From Arthrobacter citreus (GTDB lineage: Bacteria > Actinomycetota > Actinomycetes > Actinomycetales > Micrococcaceae): a DNA stretch of 64,000 nucleotides. The stretch spans positions 1 to 64,000 of the forward strand of contig NZ_VTFV01000003.1 of assembly GCF_009192745.1 (NCBI RefSeq), given 5' to 3'. This document shows, piece by piece, positions 52,492 to 60,490 of the stretch. Each line of letters starts with the position of its first letter. Position 1 is the stretch's first letter. The translations under genes were made by a program, and so were the position numbers. The notes beneath the pieces are model-generated. The model was not told the DNA's origin. It searched no databases and saw only the letters and a list, made by a program, of their open reading frames with translations.

Positions 52492-53130
52492 ATGGCAGCT
52501 GTTCCACCTGATCCATCGTTCGGGGAGGTCCCCGGGTTCCTGGCCACGCTGGAAGGGGTGCGCATCTACGCGCAGCTAAAGCCCGACGCCGACGGGCTGG
52601 GCGAGCTGGTGCGGCTGCAGGCCGCAGCGCGCGCCCTGGCACCGCGTGCGCGCCCGGTGAGCCCGGGCCGGCTGCACCTCACTTTGATCCACTTCGGGAA
52701 GGCCGGTGAAGCGTACACCCGGCTGGCTGACGCGACCGGAGTCTCCAGGGCGGAATTCGGCCGTGCACTGCGGGTCTACCTCGCTGCCACGGAAGCAGCC
52801 CTGCCGGACCATGACTTCCTGCTTCCCGCCGTTGGCCTGGCAGGGTTCGGGGTCAACGGGACCACGCTGGCGGTTGAGTGCCGTTCCACCCCGGAACTGG
52901 ATGAGGTGCACGCTGCCCTCTATGGACTGCTCCTGGAGTTCCTGGCTGCTTGCGGGGTCCCGGATCCTGCGGGATACGCCGCACAGGACCCGGCGCTGGC
53001 GTTCTCGGCAATGCTGCGGCCGCACATCAGCATCCTGCACGGTTTCCGACTGCCCGTGGGAGCTGCGCTGCCCCCTGTGACAGGGGCACCGATGCGCCTG
53101 ACACCGTTGCCGGTGCTGTACCGGACCTGA
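52492..53130 (+). CDS. 2'-5' RNA ligase-like 2H phosphoesterase
   Basis: The 212-residue protein shows two HxTx-type motifs: HLTLIHFG near residue 63 and HISILHGF near residue 180, about 115 residues apart as in 2H phosphoesterases. This family includes LigT/ThpR RNA ligases and cyclic phosphodiesterases. The second motif has Ser in place of Thr, which the family tolerates. RNA repair or cyclic nucleotide cleavage is possible; substrate unknown. TAGACT (52480-52485) ends 6 nt before the ATG, suggesting a leaderless mRNA. Confidence 0.85.
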   Translation: MAAVPPDPSFGEVPGFLATLEGVRIYAQLKPDADGLGELVRLQAAARALAPRARPVSPGRLHLTLIHFGKAGEAYTRLADATGVSRAEFGRALRVYLAATEAALPDHDFLLPAVGLAGFGVNGTTLAVECRSTPELDEVHAALYGLLLEFLAACGVPDPAGYAAQDPALAFSAMLRPHISILHGFRLPVGAALPPVTGAPMRLTPLPVLYRT

Positions 53131-53239
53131 CCGCCGGGGTGCGGCACCGCTCCTGCACAGGACGCGGCCGGGCCGGGTGCTCTCCACACAGGTCGTCTCT
53201 CCCGCCGGGCGGGGCCCGGGAGCGGCGCAGACTCAAGGC

Positions 53240-53599
53240 ATGAAAGCCAAAGACCTGTTGGGCCGGACGGGTGAAGAACTTGCCGCCCAGTACCTCTCCG
53301 CCGCCGGATACGACGTCATCGAACGGAACTGGCGGTGTCCCCAGGGAGAGATTGACCTCGTGGCACGGGACGGAACCACCCTGGTCATCGCCGAGGTGAA
53401 GACCCGCTCATCACTGGACTACGGGCATCCCTTCGAAGCCGTCAGTGCTGCCAAGCTCTCCCGCCTTTACCTGCTCGCTGCTGCCTGGATGCGGGAACAT
53501 TCCGCTGGTCAGCGCAACTGGCGGGTGGACGCTGTCTCCGTGCTGCTGCCCGGGACAGACCAGCCGCCGGTCATTGAGCACCTGAAGGGAATCCTCTGA
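53240..53599 (+). CDS. yraN: YraN (UPF0102) family nuclease-like protein
   Basis: The 119-residue protein has the restriction-endonuclease-like core of UPF0102: GRTGEELAAQYLSAAGYDVI near residue 8, RCPQGEIDLVARDG near 33 with the catalytic Asp, and IAEVKTRSS near 53 with the E-x-K pair. The precise role is unknown. The ATG at 53240 has AAGG upstream; a longer ORF to 53177 lacks similarity. It precedes comM with a TGATG overlap, the usual actinobacterial yraN-comM-dprA order. Confidence 0.93.
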   Translation: MKAKDLLGRTGEELAAQYLSAAGYDVIERNWRCPQGEIDLVARDGTTLVIAEVKTRSSLDYGHPFEAVSAAKLSRLYLLAAAWMREHSAGQRNWRVDAVSVLLPGTDQPPVIEHLKGIL

Positions 53600-55140
53600 T
53601 GGGCCTGGGACGGACCTACGGTGTGGGCCTTATAGGCCTCACGGGGCGGATCGTGGAGGTTGAGGCGGACATCGGCCAGTCGCTCCCGGCGTTCATTCTG
53701 CTGGGACTGCCGGATGCCTCGCTGAACGAGTCCCGGGACCGGGTGAAGTCGGCCGCCAAGAATGCGGGGCTTCCCCTGAGCCGGCGGAAGATCACGGTGA
53801 ACCTGATGCCGGCTGACGTCCACAAGCGGGGCTCCGGGTTCGACCTGGCCATAGTCATGGCCGCGCTTGCCGCCGCCGGAGATGTCCGCCGCACCGGCAG
53901 GACAGTCTTTCTGGCCGAACTGGGACTGGACGGACGGCTGCGTCCGCTGCGGGGAGTCCTCCCGTCTGTCATGGCGGCCGTGGAGGCCGGTTATCCTGAC
54001 ATTGCCGTTGCGGCTGCCAACGCGGCCGAAGCTGCCCTCGTTCCCGGAGCACGGGTTCGGGGGTTTGCCTCGCTGGCCGCTGTAGCGCAGGCTTTCGGCG
54101 CCCGTCCGGACTCATTAGTCTTCCCTGCCGAAGAACCCAGCCCTGGATCGCAAGACACCGAAAGCGGAGCGGCAGCCCCGGCCGGGCACGACCTTGCAGA
54201 TATCGCCGGGCAGGATGAGGCACGGTTCGCCCTCGAAGTTGCTGCGGCCGGCGCGCACCACCTGCTGATGACAGGCCCTCCCGGTGCGGGGAAAACCATG
54301 CTCGCCGAACGCCTGCCCGGACTCCTGCCGGATCTGCCGGACACCCCGGCCATGGAAGTAACAGCCATTCACTCCCTCAGCGGCCAGGGAACGCACTGCA
54401 CCAGCCTGATTCGGCGTCCTCCGTTTGAAAGTCCCCATCACACGGCCACCGCTGCGGCAGTGATCGGCGGCGGAAGCGGAATTCCCCGTCCAGGAGCAGC
54501 TTCACGTGCCCACCGCGGTGTGCTCTTCCTGGATGAAGCCCCGGAGTACGATGCGCGGGTGCTCGACGCACTTCGCCAGCCGCTGGAGAGCGGGCAGCTG
54601 GTGCTGCACCGGGCCGCAGGAACCGCTGTGTACCCGGCCCGGTTCCAGCTGGTGCTGGCGGCCAACCCATGTCCCTGCGGCCTCGCCAGCGGCAAGGGGA
54701 CTGAATGCACCTGTACGCCGCAGCAGCGCCGCCGCTATTTCGGCCGGCTTTCCGGCCCGCTTTTGGACCGGGTGGACCTGCAGCTGGAGATCCGGCGCGT
54801 CTCCCTCCAGGACTTCGCTGCGGCAGGGACAGCTGAGCCCAGCGCCCACGTTGCCCACAGGGTGGAGCAGGCACGCAAACTCCAGCAGGAGCGGCTGGCT
54901 CCGCTGGGCTGCGAAACAAACGCAGAGGTCCCCGGCGCCGTGCTCCGGGGCGCCCTCCGGCCTCCCCGGAGCTGCACGGCCGCGCTGGACAGGGCACTGG
55001 ACCGGCAGACACTGACCGCCCGGGGCTACGACCGTGTGCTGCGGGTGGCATGGTCAATAGCCGATTTGGCGGGCCACAGCTCTCCCGACGCTGACGATAT
55101 TGGCCAGGCACTGGGTTTCCGGCAGCAGGGGGCGGCATGA
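53599..55140 (+). CDS. comM: YifB/ComM family Mg-chelatase-like AAA+ ATPase
   Basis: ComM is a hexameric helicase that aids branch migration during natural transformation in other bacteria. The 513-residue protein has the N-terminal LonC-like domain (about 1-170, with KRGSGFDLAIVMAALAA), the Walker A TGPPGAGKTMLAERLPG near residue 230, LFLDEAPEYDARVLDALRQP near residue 310, and a cysteine-bearing ANPCPCGLASGKGTECTC segment. The C-terminal Mg_chelatase domain follows. The start overlaps the yraN stop and the stop overlaps the dprA start, giving one operon. Competence itself is not shown by this window. Confidence 0.94.
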   Translation: MGLGRTYGVGLIGLTGRIVEVEADIGQSLPAFILLGLPDASLNESRDRVKSAAKNAGLPLSRRKITVNLMPADVHKRGSGFDLAIVMAALAAAGDVRRTGRTVFLAELGLDGRLRPLRGVLPSVMAAVEAGYPDIAVAAANAAEAALVPGARVRGFASLAAVAQAFGARPDSLVFPAEEPSPGSQDTESGAAAPAGHDLADIAGQDEARFALEVAAAGAHHLLMTGPPGAGKTMLAERLPGLLPDLPDTPAMEVTAIHSLSGQGTHCTSLIRRPPFESPHHTATAAAVIGGGSGIPRPGAASRAHRGVLFLDEAPEYDARVLDALRQPLESGQLVLHRAAGTAVYPARFQLVLAANPCPCGLASGKGTECTCTPQQRRRYFGRLSGPLLDRVDLQLEIRRVSLQDFAAAGTAEPSAHVAHRVEQARKLQQERLAPLGCETNAEVPGAVLRGALRPPRSCTAALDRALDRQTLTARGYDRVLRVAWSIADLAGHSSPDADDIGQALGFRQQGAA

Positions 55141-56435
55141 GCCGCCCGGAACCGGTCCGGCTCGCCAGGGCGGCGCTCTCGCGCCTGATTGAGCCCTCAG
55201 ACAGCGTGGGGCAGGCGCTCGTTGCAGCCGCAGGACCCGAAGCCGCTGCCCAGATTGCTGCGGGCCATCAACGGGCGGGCACAACGCTGCGCCGGGAAAT
55301 CGCCGGGCTACTGGAAGAGCGCGGCATCCGGGGAACAGGCCGGGTGCTCGACGAGGCTATGGAGCGCTGGCAGCCGCGGGTGGCAGACCTGGCACCGCAG
55401 CGGGACCTGCAGACCGTTCAACGGTTTGGCGGCAGAATGCTCGTCCCTGAGGACACGGACTGGCCGGCAGCTCTGCTCGACCTTGGTCAGGCCATGCCAT
55501 TTTGTCTCTGGGCCCGCGGAAGCGGAACGGTCCCCGGGCTGGGGCAGTGCCTGGCACTGGTGGGTTCACGTGATGCCACTTCCTACGGACTTGCCATCAC
55601 GGGTGACCTGGCTGCCGGACTTGTCCAGCGCAGCTGTACCGTCATCTCCGGCGGCGCCTACGGCATCGATGCGCAGGCACACCGCTCCGCGCTCGCTGTT
55701 GGTGGAATCCGGGGAGGAACCGAAACACGTGCTGCCCCCGACGGCAACCGTCCCTCCGCCGGGGGCAGCACCGAAATGCCGACCGTTGCGGTGCTGGCCG
55801 GCGGAGTAGACCGGTTCTATCCTGCGGGGAATGACGATCTGCTGCGCTCCGTGGCAGAGACAGGGCTCATTCTGAGCGAAGTTCCGCCCGGCTCGGCGCC
55901 AACCCGGTGGCGCTTCCTGCAGCGGAACCGTCTCATTGCGGCACTGTCGGCAGCCACGGTGGTTGTAGAAGCGCGTTGGCGTTCCGGTGCGCTGAACACT
56001 GCGCACCACGCCGCGGAACTGGGGAGGGGAGTGGGGGCTGTGCCCGGGTCCGTCTATTCAGCCAATTCGGCCGGCTGCCACCGGCTCCTGCGTGAAGGAA
56101 GCGCGGTCTGCGTGAGCGACGCGGCAGAAGTCCTGGAACTCATAGACCCCTTTGTCCTTGCCCCTGACAGTGCTGATGATGCAGACCGCACGGGCATGCT
56201 GGCTGACCATGACGGCCTGACCGTGGAAGACATCCTGCTCCTGGATGCTCTGCCCCTGCGTAAGGCCGTCCCGCCACAGAAACTCTCGGCTGTGGCCGGA
56301 CTAAGTCCTGCGGCTGTCCGCGCAGGACTTGCCCGGCTTGAACTTTCCGGGCTTGCCCGGAGGACGGGGGAAGGCCTGTGGCAACGCGGCAACCGGCCCC
56401 GGCCAAATCCAGGCACTACTACATCCGATACCTGA
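55137..56435 (+). CDS. dprA: DNA-processing protein DprA
   Basis: DprA loads RecA on incoming single-stranded DNA. The 432-residue protein has an N-terminal helical region, then a Rossmann-like DprA domain: LVGSRDATSYG near residue 140, SGGAYGIDAQAHRSAL near residue 172, VLAGGVDRFYP near 222, and RFLQRNRLIAALS near 260. Between the second and third blocks there is a Gly/Pro-rich insertion of about 25 residues (roughly 193-217), longer than usual. A DprA winged-helix follows at the C-terminus. It starts 4 nt inside comM and precedes the Ogt-like gene by 11 nt. Confidence 0.94.
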   Translation: MSRPEPVRLARAALSRLIEPSDSVGQALVAAAGPEAAAQIAAGHQRAGTTLRREIAGLLEERGIRGTGRVLDEAMERWQPRVADLAPQRDLQTVQRFGGRMLVPEDTDWPAALLDLGQAMPFCLWARGSGTVPGLGQCLALVGSRDATSYGLAITGDLAAGLVQRSCTVISGGAYGIDAQAHRSALAVGGIRGGTETRAAPDGNRPSAGGSTEMPTVAVLAGGVDRFYPAGNDDLLRSVAETGLILSEVPPGSAPTRWRFLQRNRLIAALSAATVVVEARWRSGALNTAHHAAELGRGVGAVPGSVYSANSAGCHRLLREGSAVCVSDAAEVLELIDPFVLAPDSADDADRTGMLADHDGLTVEDILLLDALPLRKAVPPQKLSAVAGLSPAAVRAGLARLELSGLARRTGEGLWQRGNRPRPNPGTTTSDT

Positions 56436-56446
56436 AGGAGACTGGC

Positions 56447-56971
56447 ATGCGCACCCACAAAGTGATCTATTCGCCCCTGGGCATTCTTACCCTCATCGCC
56501 GAAGACGGAGTGCTGGTTGCGGTTGAGTCCGCATCCACTGACTCGCTGCTGGTCGACTCGGCGCGGCTTGGGCTTGCGGCCGAGGACGGGTTCGAGTCCG
56601 CAGAACGTCAGTTTGAGGAGTACTTCTCCGGACGCCGCTGCTGCTTCGACCTGTTGGTTGAGCAAACGGGAACACCTTTCCAGCAACAGGTCTGGCAGGC
56701 CGTCAAAGCGATTCCCTATGGGCAAACCCGTACCTACAAACAGCTGGCAGTCTCGCTGGGGGATGCGTCCAAGGCGCGCGGGGTAGGAGCTGCTCTTGCC
56801 CGGAACGCACTTGGAATCGTGGTGCCAACGCACCGGGTGGTAGGCACCAAAGGCGCCCTCACCGGCTACTCGGCGGGGATCGATGCCAAGCGGGCACTCC
56901 TTGACCTCGAATCGGCACCGGCGAATGAGGCCCTGCGGCAGCAGTGCGCGGGCGCTGGAGTGCCCGCGTAG
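56447..56971 (+). CDS. Ogt/MGMT homologue with Thr at the catalytic Cys (alkyltransferase-like)
   Basis: The 174-residue protein has the N-terminal domain and C-terminal DNA-binding domain of methylated-DNA--protein-cysteine methyltransferase. Conserved residues are kept: GQTRTYKQL with Tyr97, SKARGVGAALARN with the Arg finger Arg111 and Asn120, and the Glu155 near LLDLE. The active-site PCHRV reads PTHRV, with Thr128 in place of Cys. Alkyl transfer to Cys is therefore not possible. Known alkyltransferase-like (ATL) proteins have Trp, Ala or Ser there and flag O6-alkylguanine for excision repair. AAGGAG precedes the ATG. It follows dprA closely. Confidence 0.9.
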   Translation: MRTHKVIYSPLGILTLIAEDGVLVAVESASTDSLLVDSARLGLAAEDGFESAERQFEEYFSGRRCCFDLLVEQTGTPFQQQVWQAVKAIPYGQTRTYKQLAVSLGDASKARGVGAALARNALGIVVPTHRVVGTKGALTGYSAGIDAKRALLDLESAPANEALRQQCAGAGVPA

Positions 56972-56997
56972 GGCCCGGCGCCGGAGTGCCGGCGTAG
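56951..56997 (+). repeat. Imperfect 21-bp direct repeat at the Ogt-like gene end
   Basis: GGCGCTGGAGTGCCCGCGTAG (56951-56971) and GGCGCCGGAGTGCCGGCGTAG (56977-56997) differ at two positions and are 26 bp apart. Each holds a TAG, so the end of the Ogt-like gene appears duplicated. Confidence 0.8.
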
Positions 56998-57052
56998 CGT
57001 ACAGCCGGTGTGCCTGCTTGAAGCCGCGGCGGAAAGCGGCGAAGGTGGACCG

Positions 57053-58024
57053 GTGGGCAACTCCAGTTATTCCAAGGCAGCGGACGGCCAGGCACAGCAG
57101 GCACCGGCTGGGCGTCCGGCGGAGTACTCACGCGCCCTGGAAGGTTTCTGCAGCTACCTGGTCTCCGAACGCGGGCGTTCGGAGCATACTGTCAGGGCCT
57201 ACGAAGGCGACGTCACATCCCTCCTGGACTTCGCCGCCGGACTGGGCCTCACCAGTCTTGCCGAGATTGACCTGTCCGTGCTGCGCAGCTGGCTCGGCAA
57301 ACTAAGCGACTCCGGCCTGTCCCGCGCCACCATCGCCCGGCGTGCCGCGACGGCGCGGTCCTTCACCGGCTGGGCACTGCGGGAAGAACTGATACCTGCC
57401 GATCCCGCGCTGCGCCTCAAAGCCCCCAAGCGGACTAAAACGCTCCCCGGGGTTCTCCGTCCGGCCCAGATCGATGCCCTGTTTGAAACCCTTGCCGCGG
57501 CAGCCGCAGAGGGGGACGCTCTCGCCCTGCGGGACCGCGCCCTGGTGGAACTGCTGTATGCCACGGGAGTCCGGGTGGGAGAACTTGCCGGACTGGACAT
57601 CGACGACCTGGACCAGGACAGGCGGACCCTGCGCGTAGTGGGCAAGGGCAACAAGGAGAGGACCGTCCCTTACGGCCTGCCGGCGGCACTCGCGGTAGAC
57701 GACTGGCTGCGCCGCGGCCGGCCCGCACTGGCAAGGGAAGCCAGCGGCCCGGCACTGTTCCTGGGGCAGCGCGGCGGCCGGATAGACCAGCGCCAGGTGC
57801 GGGGCGTCACGGCAGCGCTCTTCGAGGCACTGGGGGATACCTCGGCAAGTGGGCCGCACGCCCTTCGGCACAGCGCTGCCACCCATCTCCTGGACGGCGG
57901 AGCGGACCTGCGCAGCGTGCAGGAACTCCTGGGGCACAGCAGCCTGGCCACCACCCAGCTGTACACCCACGTCTCCGTGGACCGGCTGCGCAAGAGCTAC
58001 CAGCAGGCGCACCCCAGGGCGTAA
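57053..58024 (+). CDS. xerC: Tyrosine recombinase XerC
   Basis: XerC resolves chromosome dimers at dif with XerD. The 323-residue protein has the SAM-like N-terminal core-binding domain (about 25-110) and the catalytic domain. Active residues are seen as [14 protein letters not shown] (Arg), KGNKERTVP (Lys), [15 protein letters not shown] (His, Arg), [15 protein letters not shown] (His and nucleophile Tyr). It lies just downstream of dprA as in many actinobacteria. I choose GTG 57053 with GAAGG 7 nt upstream over GTG 57008, whose extra 15 residues show no family match. XerD is not in this window. Confidence 0.94.
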   Translation: MGNSSYSKAADGQAQQAPAGRPAEYSRALEGFCSYLVSERGRSEHTVRAYEGDVTSLLDFAAGLGLTSLAEIDLSVLRSWLGKLSDSGLSRATIARRAATARSFTGWALREELIPADPALRLKAPKRTKTLPGVLRPAQIDALFETLAAAAAEGDALALRDRALVELLYATGVRVGELAGLDIDDLDQDRRTLRVVGKGNKERTVPYGLPAALAVDDWLRRGRPALAREASGPALFLGQRGGRIDQRQVRGVTAALFEALGDTSASGPHALRHSAATHLLDGGADLRSVQELLGHSSLATTQLYTHVSVDRLRKSYQQAHPRA

Positions 58025-58075
58025 GGGGTCCTTAGCTTCACAGAGAGAAAAACCACTTACAACCAAGTAGTTTCA

Positions 58076-58105
58076 TTGGCGTAATTGCGTAACATGCGGC
58101 ACAAT
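58076..58105 (+). promoter_or_regulatory. Candidate promoter of the DUF3145 gene
   Basis: TTGGCG (58076-58081) and CACAAT (58100-58105) are 18 nt apart, in an AT-rich patch that stands out from the surrounding GC-rich DNA. It gives a leader of about 120 nt. Confidence 0.55.
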
Positions 58106-58234
58106 GATGCTAGGTCTCACGCTGGCAGCTTAAAAAGTCTGCAGGCCGCGAGAGTTACAGGGCTTGGAACTTCAGGAACCATCCCGTCCATGCAGGTCGT
58201 TGGGGAAGACGCACCTACAGCTACGGAGGATGGA

Positions 58235-58738
58235 ATGACTGTTGTGATGGCGCACGGCGTATTGTTCGTGCACTCAGCCCCTTCTGCGTTGTGCCCGCAT
58301 ATCGAGTGGGCCATCGAATCCGTCGTTGAAAAGCGGACGGATTTTGAATGGACGCCTCAGCCGGCAGCACCCGGCATGGTTCGCGCCGAGCTGGCATGGG
58401 CCGGCCCGCAGGGCACCGGATCACTGCTGGCCTCGGCGCTGCGCGGATGGGCGCACCTTCGCTATGAAGTCACCGAAGAGCCCAGCGCCGGTGCCGACGG
58501 CAGCCGCTGGTCGCACACCCCCGAACTCGGCATCTTCCACGCCACGACGGACGTTCACGGAAACATTATGGTCTCCGAGGACCGCATCCGGTACGCCTAC
58601 GAAAACGGTGCCGGTGATCCAGCTGCCGTCTACCACGAGCTTTCGCTGGCGCTCGGCGAGGCCTGGGATGACGAACTGGAGCCTTTCCGCCACGCTGCAG
58701 ACGGGGCGCCCGTTCGCTGGCTCCACCAGGTAGGCTGA
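58235..58738 (+). CDS. DUF3145 family protein
   Basis: The 167-residue protein matches DUF3145, an actinobacterial family of unknown function often next to fatty-acid synthesis genes. Typical segments are GVLFVHSAPSALCPHIEWAI near residue 8, FEWTPQPAAPGMVRAELAW near 37, and PELGIFHATTDVHGNIMVSE near 90. GGAGGATGGA precedes ATG 58235; the longer ORF from 58085 is not supported. It is convergent with fabF and separated from it by a bidirectional terminator. Confidence 0.93.
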   Translation: MTVVMAHGVLFVHSAPSALCPHIEWAIESVVEKRTDFEWTPQPAAPGMVRAELAWAGPQGTGSLLASALRGWAHLRYEVTEEPSAGADGSRWSHTPELGIFHATTDVHGNIMVSEDRIRYAYENGAGDPAAVYHELSLALGEAWDDELEPFRHAADGAPVRWLHQVG

Positions 58739-58781
58739 CGGCCGCTCTTCCCCTTCCTTCTCCGCAGCTCCGCTTTTGCGC

Positions 58782-58824
58782 AGCAAAAAGGCCGGGTCCC
58801 CGATCAGGGACCCGGCCTTTGCTG
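58782..58824. terminator. Bidirectional terminator between the DUF3145 gene and fabF
   Basis: AAAGGCCGGGTCCC (58787-58800) pairs with GGGACCCGGCCTTT (58807-58820), with loop CGATCA. A-rich and T-rich flanks (CAGCAAAA and TTTGCTG) allow use from both sides, 44 nt after the DUF3145 stop and 7 nt from the fabF stop. Confidence 0.92.
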
Positions 58825-58830
58825 TCGGTG

Positions 58831-60072
58831 CTAGTGGCTGCGCAGGGCCACGACGGCGTTGTGTCCGCCGAAACCGAACGAGTTGTTCAGGGCCACGATG
58901 TCACCTGCGGGCAGGTCGCGGGCGGTGGTCACCACGTCCAGCGGGATCTCGGGATCCTGGTTGTCCAGGTTGATCGTGGCCGGTGCCTGCCGTGTGTAGA
59001 CGGCCATGGCCGTCAGCACTGCTTCAACAGCACCGGACGCGCCCAGCAGGTGGCCGGTCTGCGACTTGGTGGCGGAAACTGCCACGTTGTCCACGTGGGC
59101 ACCCAGGGCTGACTTCAGCGCGGTGTATTCCGGCTTGTCGCCCACCGGGGTGGAAGTCGCGTGGGCGTTGACGTGGACCACGTCTTCAGCCTGGGCCCGC
59201 GCGTCGTACATGGCTGCCTTGAGCGCGCGGGTGGCACCCAGTCCCTCAGGGTCCGGGGCCGTGATGTGGTACGCATCGGCGGTGACTGCCGTGCCGGCCA
59301 GCTCGGCGTAGATTCGGGCGCCGCGGGCCAGGGCGTGTTCCTCGGCCTCAAGGACGAGGGCACCTGCGCCCTCACCCATGACGAAGCCGTCACGGTCCTT
59401 GTCATAGGGCCGCGAAGCACGCTGGGGATCGTCGTTGCGTCGGGAGAGCGCCTGCATCGAGGCAAAGGATGCCAGCGGCATGGGGTGGATGGCAGCTTCG
59501 GCGCCGCCGCAGACCACGACGTCTGCCTTGCCGGAACGGATCAGTTCCAGTCCCTGGTGCAGTGACTCAGTGCCCGATGCGCAGGCAGAAACCGGCGTGT
59601 GGGCACCTGCGCGGGCGCCCAGGTCCAGGCTTACTGCAGCGGCCGGGCCGTTCGGCATCAGCATGGGAACGGTCATGGGCAATACCCGCCGGGGACCCTT
59701 TTCGCGCAGGGTGTCCCAGGCATCGAGCAGGGTCCAGACTCCGCCAATCCCGGTGGCGAAGGAGACCGCCAGCCGGTCGTGGTCGATCTCGGCTCCATCC
59801 AGCCCGGAATCGGCCCATGCCTCGCGCGAGGCAACGACGGCGAACTGGGTGGACGGGTCCATGCGCTTGGCTTCCACCCGGGAGAGGACCTCACTGGCAG
59901 GCGTGGCAACACGTGCGGCGAAGGTGACCGGCAGGGAGTACTTCTCGACCCAATCGTCTTCCAGGGTGCGGGCACCGGAGACACCCACCAGGGCGTTCTT
60001 CCACATGGTCGGGACATCTCCGCCGATCGGCGTTGTTGCGCCGAGGCCGGTAATGACTACTTTGCGGGCCAT
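58831..60072 (-). CDS. fabF: 3-oxoacyl-[ACP] synthase II
   Basis: FabF elongates acyl-ACP with malonyl-ACP. The 413-residue protein has the N-terminal KVVITGLGATTPIGGDV, the nucleophile Cys in VSACASGTES near residue 164, the catalytic His in VNAHATSTPVGD near residue 304, and TKSQTGHLLGASGAVEAV with the conserved Lys and His near residue 337. The C-terminal NNSFGFGGHNAVV closes the active site. It is the last gene of the fabD-fabH-acpP-fabF operon and lies 95 nt after acpP. Confidence 0.97.
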   Translation of the reverse strand: MARKVVITGLGATTPIGGDVPTMWKNALVGVSGARTLEDDWVEKYSLPVTFAARVATPASEVLSRVEAKRMDPSTQFAVVASREAWADSGLDGAEIDHDRLAVSFATGIGGVWTLLDAWDTLREKGPRRVLPMTVPMLMPNGPAAAVSLDLGARAGAHTPVSACASGTESLHQGLELIRSGKADVVVCGGAEAAIHPMPLASFASMQALSRRNDDPQRASRPYDKDRDGFVMGEGAGALVLEAEEHALARGARIYAELAGTAVTADAYHITAPDPEGLGATRALKAAMYDARAQAEDVVHVNAHATSTPVGDKPEYTALKSALGAHVDNVAVSATKSQTGHLLGASGAVEAVLTAMAVYTRQAPATINLDNQDPEIPLDVVTTARDLPAGDIVALNNSFGFGGHNAVVALRSH

Positions 60073-60167
60073 GATTCACTCTCTCGGGAAAATTGGGGCG
60101 CACCTGGTTGCTGGTGCAGCGGGTGGTGCTGAAAAGGGCGGCCGCCGCAGCGGCCGCCCTTCACGAA

Positions 60168-60413
60168 CTACGCCTGGGCGTTGGAGATGAAGTCGACGGC
60201 GTCGCCAACGGTCTTGAGGTTCTTGACCTCTTCGTCGGGGATGCGTACGCCGAACTTTTCCTCGGCGTTGACCACGATGGTCATCATCGAGATGGAGTCG
60301 ATGTCCAGGTCATCCGTGAAGGACTTGTCCAGCTCAACGGCCTCGGGGGCCAGGCCGGTTTCTTCGTTCACGATCTCGGCGAGACCGGCCAGGATTTCTT
60401 CGTTGCTAGCCAT
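60168..60413 (-). CDS. acpP: Acyl carrier protein
   Basis: The 81-residue acidic protein carries growing acyl chains. The phosphopantetheine attachment Ser is in DDLDIDSISMMTI near residue 40. Flanking segments ILAGLAEIVNEETG and EEVKNLKTVGDAVDFI match the four-helix ACP fold. ATG 60413 has GGAGCC upstream; the long ORF extending to 60848 overlaps fabH in another frame and is not real. It lies 77 nt after fabH. Confidence 0.97.
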   Translation of the reverse strand: MASNEEILAGLAEIVNEETGLAPEAVELDKSFTDDLDIDSISMMTIVVNAEEKFGVRIPDEEVKNLKTVGDAVDFISNAQA

Positions 60414-60490
60414 GGGGGCTCCTTTTTCGTTGGTACCGGTGCTGGACCGGTATGGGTTTTCCAACCGCCGAAGCGGTGTGGTCTTGCAAA

